This document shows, one piece after another, positions 21,501 to 27,018 of a DNA stretch of 64,000 bases (within the stretch, counting starts at the first letter, position 1; the number at the start of each line of letters is the position of its first letter). This DNA comes from a virus. The translations under genes were made by a program, and so were the position numbers. The stretch lies in IMG/VR virus record IMGVR_UViG_3300042691_006355, positions 1 to 64,000 of that record. One strand, written 5' to 3'. The notes beneath the pieces are model-generated. The model saw only the letters and a list, made by a program, of their open reading frames with translations, did no database searches and was not told where the DNA came from.

Positions 21501-23149
21501 TGTTTAGAAACATTGACAACGCACTGAATACTGTATCATCAGTAGGAACAGCGTTAGGTTTAGGTGGCGTTTTACAGTCGGTTAAACAGACCGTATCAGT
21601 TGCTATAAGCACAGCAATACAAACTGGAACAAGCTTTAAAATATACGCTGGTGAAGAATTTAATAATTGGTTAAATACAACTGGAGCCTCTGTAACTAAC
21701 AGAGGACAGGAGTCATTAACAGCTATTGAGAGTACCAATAAAAAATTAAAATCATTTAACGGAACATTTGACAAGGCTATTGACACGTACAAGAACCTGA
21801 CTCAGTGGCAACTAAAATTGTTTCTATCTAGACCAGATGTATTTGTTGCTAGAGCAGCGTTTAAGTCTTACTATGAGCAATACTTAAAGAGCAATGGGTA
21901 TGACGTATCTAAAATAAATTGGTCAACATGGAACGAAACAATTAAAAAAGAAGGTCTCAAAGAATTGAATGATGCCGCTGTTATATATGCAGACACAATG
22001 GTTTCAAGACAGCAAAACGTATCTGATGAAAGACTGGCTGGTGAACTTCTTGCATCTGAAGACTCAGCTAGAAAATTGATTAGAAAAGCTTTGTTACCTT
22101 TTGCATCGTTCAGTATCAACCAAAGAGCTAGACTTGTTGCTGACATTAACGCACTATTCTTAAACTGGAATAACATATCTCCAGAAGATAAGGCAATTGC
22201 AATAAAATCAATTGCTGGTACAACAGCAGAGCAAGGAGTGTTCCAAATGATAAACTTTGGAATTGGTATGGCACTTTACTCAATTGCTCAGTCAATGGCA
22301 GGTAATGATGACGATGACGAAGAATGGAAAAAAAGAATGCTTAACGCAACAAAATATCCATTGAGGTCACTTCTTGCTGATATGACATCACCTAACCCAT
22401 TGGCAGATGATGCAGTAATATTTGGTGCAGATGAGTTGTTGGCTATGTTCGGATCTCCAAGCGAAGGTGAGATAAAGCAAGCAATAAATGATGAGAAAAA
22501 ACTAAGAGAGATGCTAGGAAAAGAAATGACTGAATCTCAGATAAATAAATTTAAGGAGCAATACATAAAAGATAACACGTATCAACTTACTTATAACTTT
22601 ACAAATAGCGAGGAAGGTAAGTATGGAATGTTCTCAATTGCTGCTGATCAGTATTTAAAATTAGCAGAAAACTCTGAAATGGCAACTAATGGTACATTTA
22701 CAGATGACTACATGGGCAACAAGACAACCAAGTACCTAACAGATAAAGACAAGTCACTAGCTAAGGCTGTGTTTTATGGACTAGAGGTTCCGTATACAAC
22801 TGGTGCTGGAGTTAAAGAGATGGGTCAAGTTGCAAACAAGACATACTCAATAATTAAAAAGAGAGCTCTAACTGAAAATCAATATGATACTTACAGGCAG
22901 TTTAAAAAAGAATTCAAGAGAGAGCCTCAAGATTGGGAAATTAAAATGATTAAATCAACAAATTCATCAAATAAAGCCATAAATGAATTAGGATTCATAC
23001 AATATATGGGAGGATTAAGTCCAAAACAAGGAGAAGAATACTTAAAAGTATTTAAGAAATTTGGAGAAAATGGACTAGATGAAGACGACTATAAAATGAT
23101 TGTTAAAAATAAATCAGCAGACTATATAATTAAGAAAGCCTTAAAATAA
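12572..23149 (+). CDS. Giant polyvalent internal virion (ejection) protein with two HExxH motifs
   Basis: 3525 residues, the largest gene. Visible parts in order: a charged N-terminus; a Gly/Ala-rich hydrophobic region at about 525-770 that could form a membrane channel; a HEAFH zinc-protease motif at 1216-1220; a domain at about 1345-1690 in AT-rich DNA; a phage domain around 1840-1960 with FVHDFFGHAK and ETRGQNSWVNF; an LPD23-like domain with HEIQH at 2100-2104; long coiled-coil stretches at about 2210-2700; and a hydrophobic segment near 3215-3240 before an acidic stretch. Such chains of polyvalent-protein domains are known in phage ejection proteins and mobile elements, where they are injected to protect or remodel. 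The last codons overlap the convergent phosphoesterase gene by 9 bp. Which domains are catalytically active cannot be judged here. Confidence 0.7.
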   Translation: MEELNSQSSFDRLIDNTTNPPEGLPDGLYTYPGVDALYKKENGQWFKKVGGSSYIQLKDGNVAERIKKLESDAVAVPKKREEIQKFTNIQDFDVIQPVEQYTDIFERKENLLVKPKKEEKPKDIRIVDNDGIKTWQEQKEVKVQQKIDPKTGIPTGPSYFVKYEDITDPARVSKLNESYKEDASTSKDQKVFTGYPGKEGTEYIINEDNLWEVKRPGSDDFLVISTPESVTALNNYFKQKAEIFDDKKAVEIKNKNKETLDLRYRINKVDRKLILGTEENAQEVLERLFPEYEFEQFGIGTDNIRVKSKSNEITISLGSNESDESEALRLRSFLRENAGDIDESRYKAIMLQRKLDAQNKKYYGTFGFSGLQTVLETGKPKELGLEEKTEAAREEFLIDLSSQYKDAYLRTKDKSEKEKNAAFSVLKPKEEEISIINKYADDVLAQGNILIKQKKQVDTDISILESKYKNGLINEDEYNQSITDIKDKLKLISDESNSFQNNLKNVSLSQDLVNKSIAANLLIQKNKGSFVGGIAYSAVDGILSIPRMVAMADKETKDKWIEEIVGVGTTESYVNSDDRWDITKAAFQMSRSLSAMAVGSIGGTYGAYASLYAMSYYEMKDELDQLDISGVSEGDKVLMSGAYGLIGGALENFGLSYLVGKSPLKSALSNAILKNAFSQIPKNASKEMVEAQVIKSTKMMIAKYGITAAGSSLLEGGVEGTQRLAQMGIQEVYDVMKGSDYFNNKSAYEVLGDVAYESYMGFLGGGIVETVQQSGNVLKDGSAAFKDKKQLNLLIDAAKTMGIDKALVSKLKSDILNGNIKKEEAEKQLNAFKEMQGKIKSIPDDMSVDNQAKALDLILERDRLNKEIEGKDPNLVKPQSDRVTEINNSLQELSKQNAVQEPSTEGVLQREQEGVAETGGERGGMEQVVQGEEVTREGKTKAVQEEVVIDKPVIQSNSKTEVDRVKSLSNDAEDGATFNLDGTKYEGKGLIVPVVSKNTTAEELTPEMISDFVEEHKDKIGDNETVKVGIYKFPNSNQVSIDLNILAPESAREQAIEFGKNADQESLFDLSTFENVKTGGTGLNPVQFNNEQFREISKAFKEGRVPDVFAQQPVTQIEEVTITPETSQTVSERINKETDTKRKKVFTAVQKVLSAIPNSRIILHDNTDAFVAGVAKSANITNDQAISQGVQDNRGSYVNGDIHINLEKAGVSTVFHEAFHDLLAKKGLESGALLEMAKGLKSVISDKALKKRLDNFVSNYEQGERAEEYTTELGAIMAEAQRELSTTKFQQFKTLVNKIAKKLGLPVVFSAASTAQDAVDFMNSMSGKLGRGEQIEVGDAIKVDTNELSIKAERIGNFDVSYFEDANDYKKLVENGSVENNYDINKIAGETVAIHQPDNMFVGDLNYKGKNIFKGLGGVFYTLITGNVWASGSETSAKNLTNLINKSLKESTDGIGRLVLVRGSESKMISSTEGVKAAMSIIELLVDKGLINRSEFRSSLIRAGKKFNIDFSGKDSSAAIHKDIKEKFMDVKNSTFQKRGDFFDEVINDLSKTSKSVSEKENIDNIRKELGSKRKISFSKDGIRDSIGYILTERLLQDLPPSHVYAVIEVTEPVTYEERKGHDSYPWVLKSKSKPKLKLLSDRGNAVKDGVFEMIDGSEVTFGKLGLAQSGIGIAKISKQKTKINQIKAQKTEPVAGNKLFNEPLKDAETIAKSYMKSVGMEYVPVEKITKLDENISKRISDAYDKMKNDPNDPQVKKAYEAMAKETLDQYDQILEKGYNVEINNNEPYSSSEDMINDLRDNKRMKIFSTESGFGDEPITEEQRKENPLLRDSGRKDINGETLLVNDVFRFVHDFFGHAKLGNSFGPIGEENAWRVHSEMYSPEARKAMTSETRGQNSWVNFSGVNDAVFKKRDKARELRKQGKVEEADKMVGEVYEEMKFADQKVGLLPDFAFEEGRPSKIKAQIVGKNARLSQDVRDNLQIAREMEDNGKSDKEIRFTTGWERGADKKWRYEIDDNILFVKSRLLNEFKKIDQNNINEININNVISNELIKLYPEIKDVKIIFDPAIKVGNASYNSSTKTISISYDPNLNDLAASLLHEIQHSIQEIEGFAVGTSISKITDSLGEKLISEIESGKDAVIYNKLYSILSGIDTSNKIKLKSGMSKIQALLDKYSIKKYGKTVNASAIDLYKKFAGETEARNVENRMKMTPEERRQTTLQETEDVAREDQIIFFENKIKAQKQSKEDAIQDAKDIHEKSFKRFKDSKRAIANAVNNLEKSDWYRDSDDTQREEAVREIKEFFGEKIKKATSVAKVMGKTKQTAFVSDLAAAIRDQVKLQARSSRETAKDINDRRKALGESIKQVVKSYKGKITEKQLNAINRRIASVNLFNQEMVDRVVDYVNKVMSNAEYAGKVNNAFAERRAIRRMMKSGNMTETVAVAREFVQIDPSMVDDIDTYLEMAAQIRGAVKSSKRVKDSVSLKQIVNFGEAYEYIKPTLERQEEMMKNMRLAEYNDLVDSGVISKDMTLKEINKIINTIRDNADAEIKADEEAAAMDFLKDKLGYIKTLLRISPLKGYNPVTGEQIEISERHSNMINNIIKSNLDDLSLKQMIEMVDSLNNFYENGAVGGLEAAYETILGEQNAKSLEKKGIVARPLKMYFNKKLGQIFGTELTSLNELFNRMFVGAKKGIEVMAKSGFSDIIIGANKARRQIKEIQDRYVKEFEKTKDFFQIENVYERGAFAFLSRNLIGNDAEVKSEFNRRVDLLLESVEALKNGTSKEQEMAKIYEKVLDKMDVKSRDLDTIAGKMESFNKEATQWWINEWSKHYSDLSDVSRSVYNTILGKDINYTPDRYKSTTEGSKLGIDDNIVERNSAFLINTDSITDTNESGVMIASVRPKVLPKGRYVSLDFDMNNVDSLTGALVDINTAGAIRRLDSFFKSKSFKAIVPTIEDRKILTERVNKYIRRSKNKLSVPSDVFRNIDNALNTVSSVGTALGLGGVLQSVKQTVSVAISTAIQTGTSFKIYAGEEFNNWLNTTGASVTNRGQESLTAIESTNKKLKSFNGTFDKAIDTYKNLTQWQLKLFLSRPDVFVARAAFKSYYEQYLKSNGYDVSKINWSTWNETIKKEGLKELNDAAVIYADTMVSRQQNVSDERLAGELLASEDSARKLIRKALLPFASFSINQRARLVADINALFLNWNNISPEDKAIAIKSIAGTTAEQGVFQMINFGIGMALYSIAQSMAGNDDDDEEWKKRMLNATKYPLRSLLADMTSPNPLADDAVIFGADELLAMFGSPSEGEIKQAINDEKKLREMLGKEMTESQINKFKEQYIKDNTYQLTYNFTNSEEGKYGMFSIAADQYLKLAENSEMATNGTFTDDYMGNKTTKYLTDKDKSLAKAVFYGLEVPYTTGAGVKEMGQVANKTYSIIKKRALTENQYDTYRQFKKEFKREPQDWEIKMIKSTNSSNKAINELGFIQYMGGLSPKQGEEYLKVFKKFGENGLDEDDYKMIVKNKSADYIIKKALK

Positions 23150-24262
23150 ATGAGTCAGTCTAGCCACCTGTCCATTTAACGGGTGGTGTATGAATGCCTC
23201 AACTGCCTTTGGTGAGTGCTGGTATCCATTTCTGTGATGCCAGCTGTCAGCAGCTGATGGAGACCTAAGAGTCTCTACGTTTACAGACATGTAGTCCTTG
23301 GATGACTTATGGTGAATGTGGTGACCATATATGTACCTGTGAACACACTTGTGCCAGCTGTCAGATGCCTCGTGAGCCATTAACAGCGGAAGGTCTTGAA
23401 CCTTTGCTCCATCCATGTGTGTAGACCCGATCAAGTTTTTACCATAAACGGTATACTTCCTGTGCTTCATGTCATTATCAAATGTAACGTTGTCGCACTC
23501 GCTGAACCACGCCTCAACACACTGTAATAACATAAATCCAGACATGAAGTCGTGATTACTTGGGTTGAATACAACATGTACGTCAGCTATTGTCATCAAT
23601 GTCTCTATCACATCAATCAATAGTCTCTTTGCCATTACAAAGTTGTCGTACCACATTCCGTCTGTATCCTGCGGTGTTCCAGATGTAGTCTGTCTCTTTG
23701 GATTGTCAATGTGAAGTATGTCGTTACCAGCAATAAAAATTACTCTGTCTACATTGTAACCAGAAACTCTGTTGATGATTCCATGCATCCCATCCATAAC
23801 TCTCTGAACAGCGATCTGCTGGTTGTACTCTTCACCAGTCTCAAATGATGATGCAAGCTTACCAATGTGAACGTCAGCTGGATCAAAGACTAGGCAGTGC
23901 GGATCCTTTAGCTTTTCTCTCTTAATCTTCTTGTAAGATGGGGCCCAGTTCTTTATCTCTGAAATTAGCTCAGACTTAAATTCTTCAAGATCAACGTCTT
24001 GAGACTCTCCCTTAACATTAATGCTGAAGTGTTGTCCCTTGTGCCAGTAGTGCTTAACGTCCTCAACTGGGATTCCTACTTTATCACACTCATCATAAAT
24101 AGCTCTATTGTTTTCGTATTTACTAATAGCTCTGCGTACAGTCATCCTATTTCTTTCGCTATCATCTCCAAAAACTTGTCTAGTTATTTCTGTTTTGTTA
24201 CTTATACCAGACCTATATAGGTCCAATATCTCCTGGGTTTGATTCGTGACTTTTTTTGACAT
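23141..24262 (-). CDS. Calcineurin-like metallophosphoesterase with N-terminal helix-turn-helix
   Basis: 373 residues. Residues 1-60 look like a resolvase/sigma-type HTH (SGISNKTEITRQVFGDD..RMTVRRAISKYE). The catalytic domain follows from about 120 with the metallophosphatase signatures in order: D-x-H in PADVHIGK, GND in AGNDILH, NH in NPSNHD, and GHHIHH near the end. This family includes SbcD/Mre11-type DNA exonucleases and phosphodiesterases, so DNA or nucleotide phosphodiester cleavage is likely. It is the last gene of the early block and overlaps the late block by 9 bp. The start ATG lies inside the previous gene (50-nt overlap). Confidence 0.75.
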   Translation of the reverse strand: MSKKVTNQTQEILDLYRSGISNKTEITRQVFGDDSERNRMTVRRAISKYENNRAIYDECDKVGIPVEDVKHYWHKGQHFSINVKGESQDVDLEEFKSELISEIKNWAPSYKKIKREKLKDPHCLVFDPADVHIGKLASSFETGEEYNQQIAVQRVMDGMHGIINRVSGYNVDRVIFIAGNDILHIDNPKRQTTSGTPQDTDGMWYDNFVMAKRLLIDVIETLMTIADVHVVFNPSNHDFMSGFMLLQCVEAWFSECDNVTFDNDMKHRKYTVYGKNLIGSTHMDGAKVQDLPLLMAHEASDSWHKCVHRYIYGHHIHHKSSKDYMSVNVETLRSPSAADSWHHRNGYQHSPKAVEAFIHHPLNGQVARLTHLF

Positions 24263-24398
24263 CCTTTAAAATTTTAATTAAAATATCGATTGTTTTATTT
24301 AATTCGTCTATGTCATTATCAACCAACGACTCGTATAATGTGTCAGTCAAGTCGTTGATGTCGGCCATCAACACGTTAATGTAAGTTAGTTTACTCAT
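24213..24398 (-). CDS. Small acidic helical protein, unknown
   Basis: 61 residues, predicted as two amphipathic helices rich in Asp/Ile/Leu (DLTDTLYESLVDND.DELNKTIDILIKILKDVKK). A clear promoter box lies 20 nt upstream. Its 3' end overlaps the phosphoesterase start by 50 nt, so the two are probably co-transcribed. No function is recognised. Confidence 0.55.
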   Translation of the reverse strand: MSKLTYINVLMADINDLTDTLYESLVDNDIDELNKTIDILIKILKDVKKSHESNPGDIGPI

Positions 24399-24418
24399 CT
24401 TTTTTTATAACAACAAGA

Positions 24419-24426
24419 CAAAGATA
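24419..24426 (-). promoter_or_regulatory. TAnnTTTG promoter box (TATCTTTG on the - strand)
   Basis: On the - strand reads TATCTTTG, a full match to TAnnTTTG, in the short gap between the genes at 24436 and 24398, 20 nt before the ATG. It would drive the last two genes of the early block independently. Confidence 0.6.
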
Positions 24427-24435
24427 ACATTTTAT

Positions 24436-24717
24436 CTATAGGTCTGCAATCCAATTACGAAAAATTGTACCCATGTTTATGACTTCGTTGTAAAACTCGC
24501 TTACCTCTTTGTCATTTTCATAGTCCATTCTTTCATATATCTGATTTCCCATCTTATAAACCTCGTTAACAAAATCATTTCCAGATTTTTTTACTTGATG
24601 CTTATAAAGTTTTGGAAAGTCATCCTTCACGTCTTCCATGAAGTCCATCATGATTGGCAAAATACCTACCAAGCACGCCAGCTTTTTCTCTTTCGAGATA
24701 GATTTGTTGTTCGTCAT
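24436..24717 (-). CDS. Small helical protein, unknown
   Basis: 93 residues, helical, with an internal hydrophobic patch ACLVGILPIMMDF and a charged C-terminal half. It overlaps the upstream gene by 98 nt in a different frame, which is long for this genome, so either its true start is the ATG at about 24651 (MMDFMEDVKDDF) or the upstream gene ends in a poorly constrained tail. No family recognised. Confidence 0.45.
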   Translation of the reverse strand: MTNNKSISKEKKLACLVGILPIMMDFMEDVKDDFPKLYKHQVKKSGNDFVNEVYKMGNQIYERMDYENDKEVSEFYNEVINMGTIFRNWIADL

Positions 24718-24979
24718 AGCTTAAATTATTAAAGTTAAAATTGAAATTTTGATTTAGTAGTTCTTCCTCACTGAAGTACGTCTCGTCTCTGTGACCTAAA
24801 ATTTTACTTGTCGGCCTTTCTGTAAACAGCATACTCAACGTGTAGTTCTGTATGCCCATCTTTTTTAGTATGTCATTTACATGCATACCTTCTATTAGCA
24901 TCTTTGTGATCTGAACTCTGTTGTCGTTTACGTACATGTTCCTGTCATGCGAATTCTTGTACCGAAGATTTAATTCCAT
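24620..24979 (-). CDS. Small putative DNA-binding protein, unknown
   Basis: 119 residues. Residues 20-60 (RVQITKMLIEGMHVNDILKKMGIQNYTLSMLF) read as a helix-turn-helix with a short recognition helix. The rest is Asn/Phe-rich (NQNFNFNFNNLSYDEQ) and ends in a basic tail. It overlaps the VRR-NUC gene upstream by 35 nt and the next gene by 98 nt. DNA binding is inference from the helix pattern only. Confidence 0.45.
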   Translation of the reverse strand: MELNLRYKNSHDRNMYVNDNRVQITKMLIEGMHVNDILKKMGIQNYTLSMLFTERPTSKILGHRDETYFSEEELLNQNFNFNFNNLSYDEQQIYLEREKAGVLGRYFANHDGLHGRREG

Positions 24980-25187
24980 GTTCTTTTAGTTCTTTCATTC
25001 TGTATACCTGCAAAGGGCTCGGCTTATTTCCTGGCCTCTTTACCTCTATAAATTCAACGTTTGAGTCTCTTGGAATAGCGATAAGATCTGGTATTCCAGG
25101 CTTGTTGGTTTGTACCAGTTTAATGACATAGTAACCCTGTGCCTCAAGCTTCTTTATTATCTTCGCCTGTATCTGTTGTTCTGTCAT
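24945..25187 (-). CDS. VRR-NUC domain nuclease
   Basis: 80 residues, the usual size of stand-alone phage VRR-NUC proteins. The PD-(D/E)xK-type core is visible: an N-terminal helix (EQQIQAKIIKKLEAQGYYVIKL), then GIPDLIAIP with the catalytic Asp, FIEVKRPG with Glu and Lys, and S-x-L-Q in SPLQVYRMKELKEHG. In phages such proteins accompany helicases and act on branched or flapped DNA; here it lies two small genes downstream of the SNF2-type helicase. Overlaps both neighbours (44 nt and 35 nt), so translation is likely coupled. Confidence 0.8.
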   Translation of the reverse strand: MTEQQIQAKIIKKLEAQGYYVIKLVQTNKPGIPDLIAIPRDSNVEFIEVKRPGNKPSPLQVYRMKELKEHGIKSSVQEFA

Positions 25188-25404
25188 TGAAGTTGCAGTA
25201 ATACTTGCTAAGGTACTTTGTTACCTTCTCAAGATTCGCAAATCTAACAAAATTTAATTCAGAATCCAATACTTTTATTTTTTTTATTATAATAACACCA
25301 TCCTTGTACTCGTACTCACATATCTCAAGTACCTGTTGATCTGGTGTCTCAAGATCAAACGTGTCAACCAACAGCTTGATCATTGGGTCGTTTATCATCT
25401 TCAT
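25144..25404 (-). CDS. Small protein of unknown function
   Basis: 86 residues, acidic, with a beta-type middle (DGVIIIKKIKVLDSELNFVRFANL) and a helical C-terminus. The start overlaps the stop of the tiny gene upstream (ATGA) and the end overlaps the nuclease gene by 44 nt. No family recognised. Confidence 0.5.
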   Translation of the reverse strand: MKMINDPMIKLLVDTFDLETPDQQVLEICEYEYKDGVIIIKKIKVLDSELNFVRFANLEKVTKYLSKYYCNFNDRTTDTGEDNKEA

Positions 25405-25502
25405 ACAATCCTGATAATGAGTGACTTATTAAACCATCCAACGATTAACATTCCTTCACCATTAATCTTACTATATGCCACAACTGGCAACAAAAAAAAC
25501 AT
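25401..25502 (-). CDS. Tiny protein (33 aa), unknown
   Basis: ATG at 25502 to TGA at 25401. It begins 1 nt after the helicase stop (TAA-A-ATG) and its stop overlaps the next start as ATGA, the same tight packing as the rest of the operon, which is the main argument that it is real. Hydrophobic start (FFLLPVVAYSK), then INGEGMLIVGWFNKSLIIRIV. Confidence 0.45.
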   Translation of the reverse strand: MFFLLPVVAYSKINGEGMLIVGWFNKSLIIRIV

Positions 25503-25503
25503 T

Positions 25504-26739
25504 TTATCTTCCATAATCTTTTTTAAAAATATTTAACGTATAACTCTTCTTTGATCTAACAGCCTTGTATATCTTATCCTCTATGCTTCCTTCTGTGAAC
25601 ACCCAGTATACCTTGTTGTAAAGTCTGTCCATCGTTGTCATCCTGTCCCTAGCCTGCCAGTAGCTTACAGCACTGAAGTCAATGCTATAGAACACTAGAT
25701 AGTCAGCATTTTTTAATGATATACCCTCACGACCAGATACAATCTGTAAGGCAATAGCCTTAAACTTACCAGTATCAAACTCATCCAGCTCAGTTGTAAG
25801 ATCATCTCCATATACCTGCTTAAGTGCGTTCAGCTCCTCCTTAAACTTGTAAAATATACCAATTCTTGTGGTCGCAAATTGCGACCTTAAAAACTCAGCC
25901 TTGAACGTTGATATGACCATAGACTTGCCACTCTCAAACTTTATTGTACCACCTGCTAGTTGGTGCATCTTCTGCATCAACTTCGCTGGAGTGTCTGCAA
26001 GTATAACCTCATCCTTACCCTCAACAACAAGGTCTCTCTCAAGTTTCTTGCTTATGTTCTTTATGACATCTGGCATGTCAACATACAGTATCTCCTCGTC
26101 AATCTCTGTAGAGAAGCCTGCCTCCTTCTGGGTGTATGTTATGATGTATGGAGACACAACAGACATAATCTCGTTCTCCTTTCCTCTTGAGTAGTCGTTG
26201 ACCATTAGGCCATTGATCTTTCTTTGGAACTTGTCTACGTATGTGTCTGCCCACCTGTAGAAGTTGGCGTACTCTGAGAACGGGTTGTATGGGTGAACCC
26301 AAAACTGGTGGTATATCTGAGAGTATGACTCTGGTGTTATCGTACCACTGAGCAGTATAACCTTTGGACATCCGCAGTTGATGATCAGCTGCCTAACTTG
26401 TTTTGCTCTTAGGCTAGGCTTTGGGAATGCGCTCATGGTGTGCGACTCGTCACATATTATCATGTCAAAGTCTGATCGATCTATCTTGTGTATGCTCTCG
26501 TAGTTAGTGATAACTATATCATGGCCAGGAAGTATCTTATCAGCATCAGACTGAATAGATGACATGGCTTTCTTCTTAGTTAGAAACAATATAGGACCAA
26601 CACCAAATTTCCTACATATCTCTAACGATGTGAAAGTTTTACCAAGCCTTACTTCCATGGCCAGACATAGTATCTTACTATTCTGTAGTATATCGTAACC
26701 TCGGTTAGATATATTAATCTGATATTCTCTCAGTTGCAT
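25504..26739 (-). CDS. SNF2-type DEAD/H-box helicase
   Basis: 411 residues. The N-terminal Q-like motif LREYQ is followed by Walker A variant AMEVRLGKTFTSLE (about 28-41), motif Ia-like ILFLTKKK, motif II DESH (about 95), motif III LLSGT and the SNF2-typical HPYNPFSEYANFYRW. The C-terminal half has SGREGISLKNADYLVFYS and SYWQARDRMTTMDR, motifs V and VI of SF2 enzymes. Phage SNF2-like ATPases of this length act in replication or repair. It sits downstream of the primase-helicase with one small gene between them and upstream of the VRR-NUC nuclease, so it belongs to the replication module. Confidence 0.85.
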   Translation of the reverse strand: MQLREYQINISNRGYDILQNSKILCLAMEVRLGKTFTSLEICRKFGVGPILFLTKKKAMSSIQSDADKILPGHDIVITNYESIHKIDRSDFDMIICDESHTMSAFPKPSLRAKQVRQLIINCGCPKVILLSGTITPESYSQIYHQFWVHPYNPFSEYANFYRWADTYVDKFQRKINGLMVNDYSRGKENEIMSVVSPYIITYTQKEAGFSTEIDEEILYVDMPDVIKNISKKLERDLVVEGKDEVILADTPAKLMQKMHQLAGGTIKFESGKSMVISTFKAEFLRSQFATTRIGIFYKFKEELNALKQVYGDDLTTELDEFDTGKFKAIALQIVSGREGISLKNADYLVFYSIDFSAVSYWQARDRMTTMDRLYNKVYWVFTEGSIEDKIYKAVRSKKSYTLNIFKKDYGR

Positions 26740-27016
26740 TCTTCATGAGTAATATGCAGTCATCAATCTCCATCTGAACATCAATGTAGTGATGCCCATA
26801 GAACCTCCTTCTTCCTTCCATCAAGACAGTTATGCTGTACGTTGGCCTGTACCTAAGCAAAGACCTGTCCATGTTTGACAAAAAGTTAATTGACATCTTA
26901 AGGTCGTCTATCTTGTTTACAATAGAGTCGTACTCGCTGTGCTGGTTGTACGTTACCTTAAGCAAGAGCTCGTAGAACTCTAGCCTGCTCTTTAAAAGTG
27001 ATTTACATATTTCCAT
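26714..27016 (-). CDS. Small protein between primase-helicase and SNF2 helicase, unknown
   Basis: 100 residues, largely helical with many hydrophobic heptads (LLKSRLEFYELLLKVTYNQHSEYDSIVNKIDDLK). It starts 2 nt after the primase stop and overlaps the helicase start by 26 nt, indicating coupled translation. Possibly a coiled-coil partner of one of the replication enzymes; no family recognised. Confidence 0.5.
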   Translation of the reverse strand: MEICKSLLKSRLEFYELLLKVTYNQHSEYDSIVNKIDDLKMSINFLSNMDRSLLRYRPTYSITVLMEGRRRFYGHHYIDVQMEIDDCILLMKNATERISD

Positions 27017-27018
27017 AA

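Noticed and set aside
21112-21792. 226-codon - strand frame opposite the giant gene
   Set aside because: One of many antisense frames across 12.6-23.1 kb that mirror the codon use of the coding strand. It has no leader, no promoter box and no recognisable domain.
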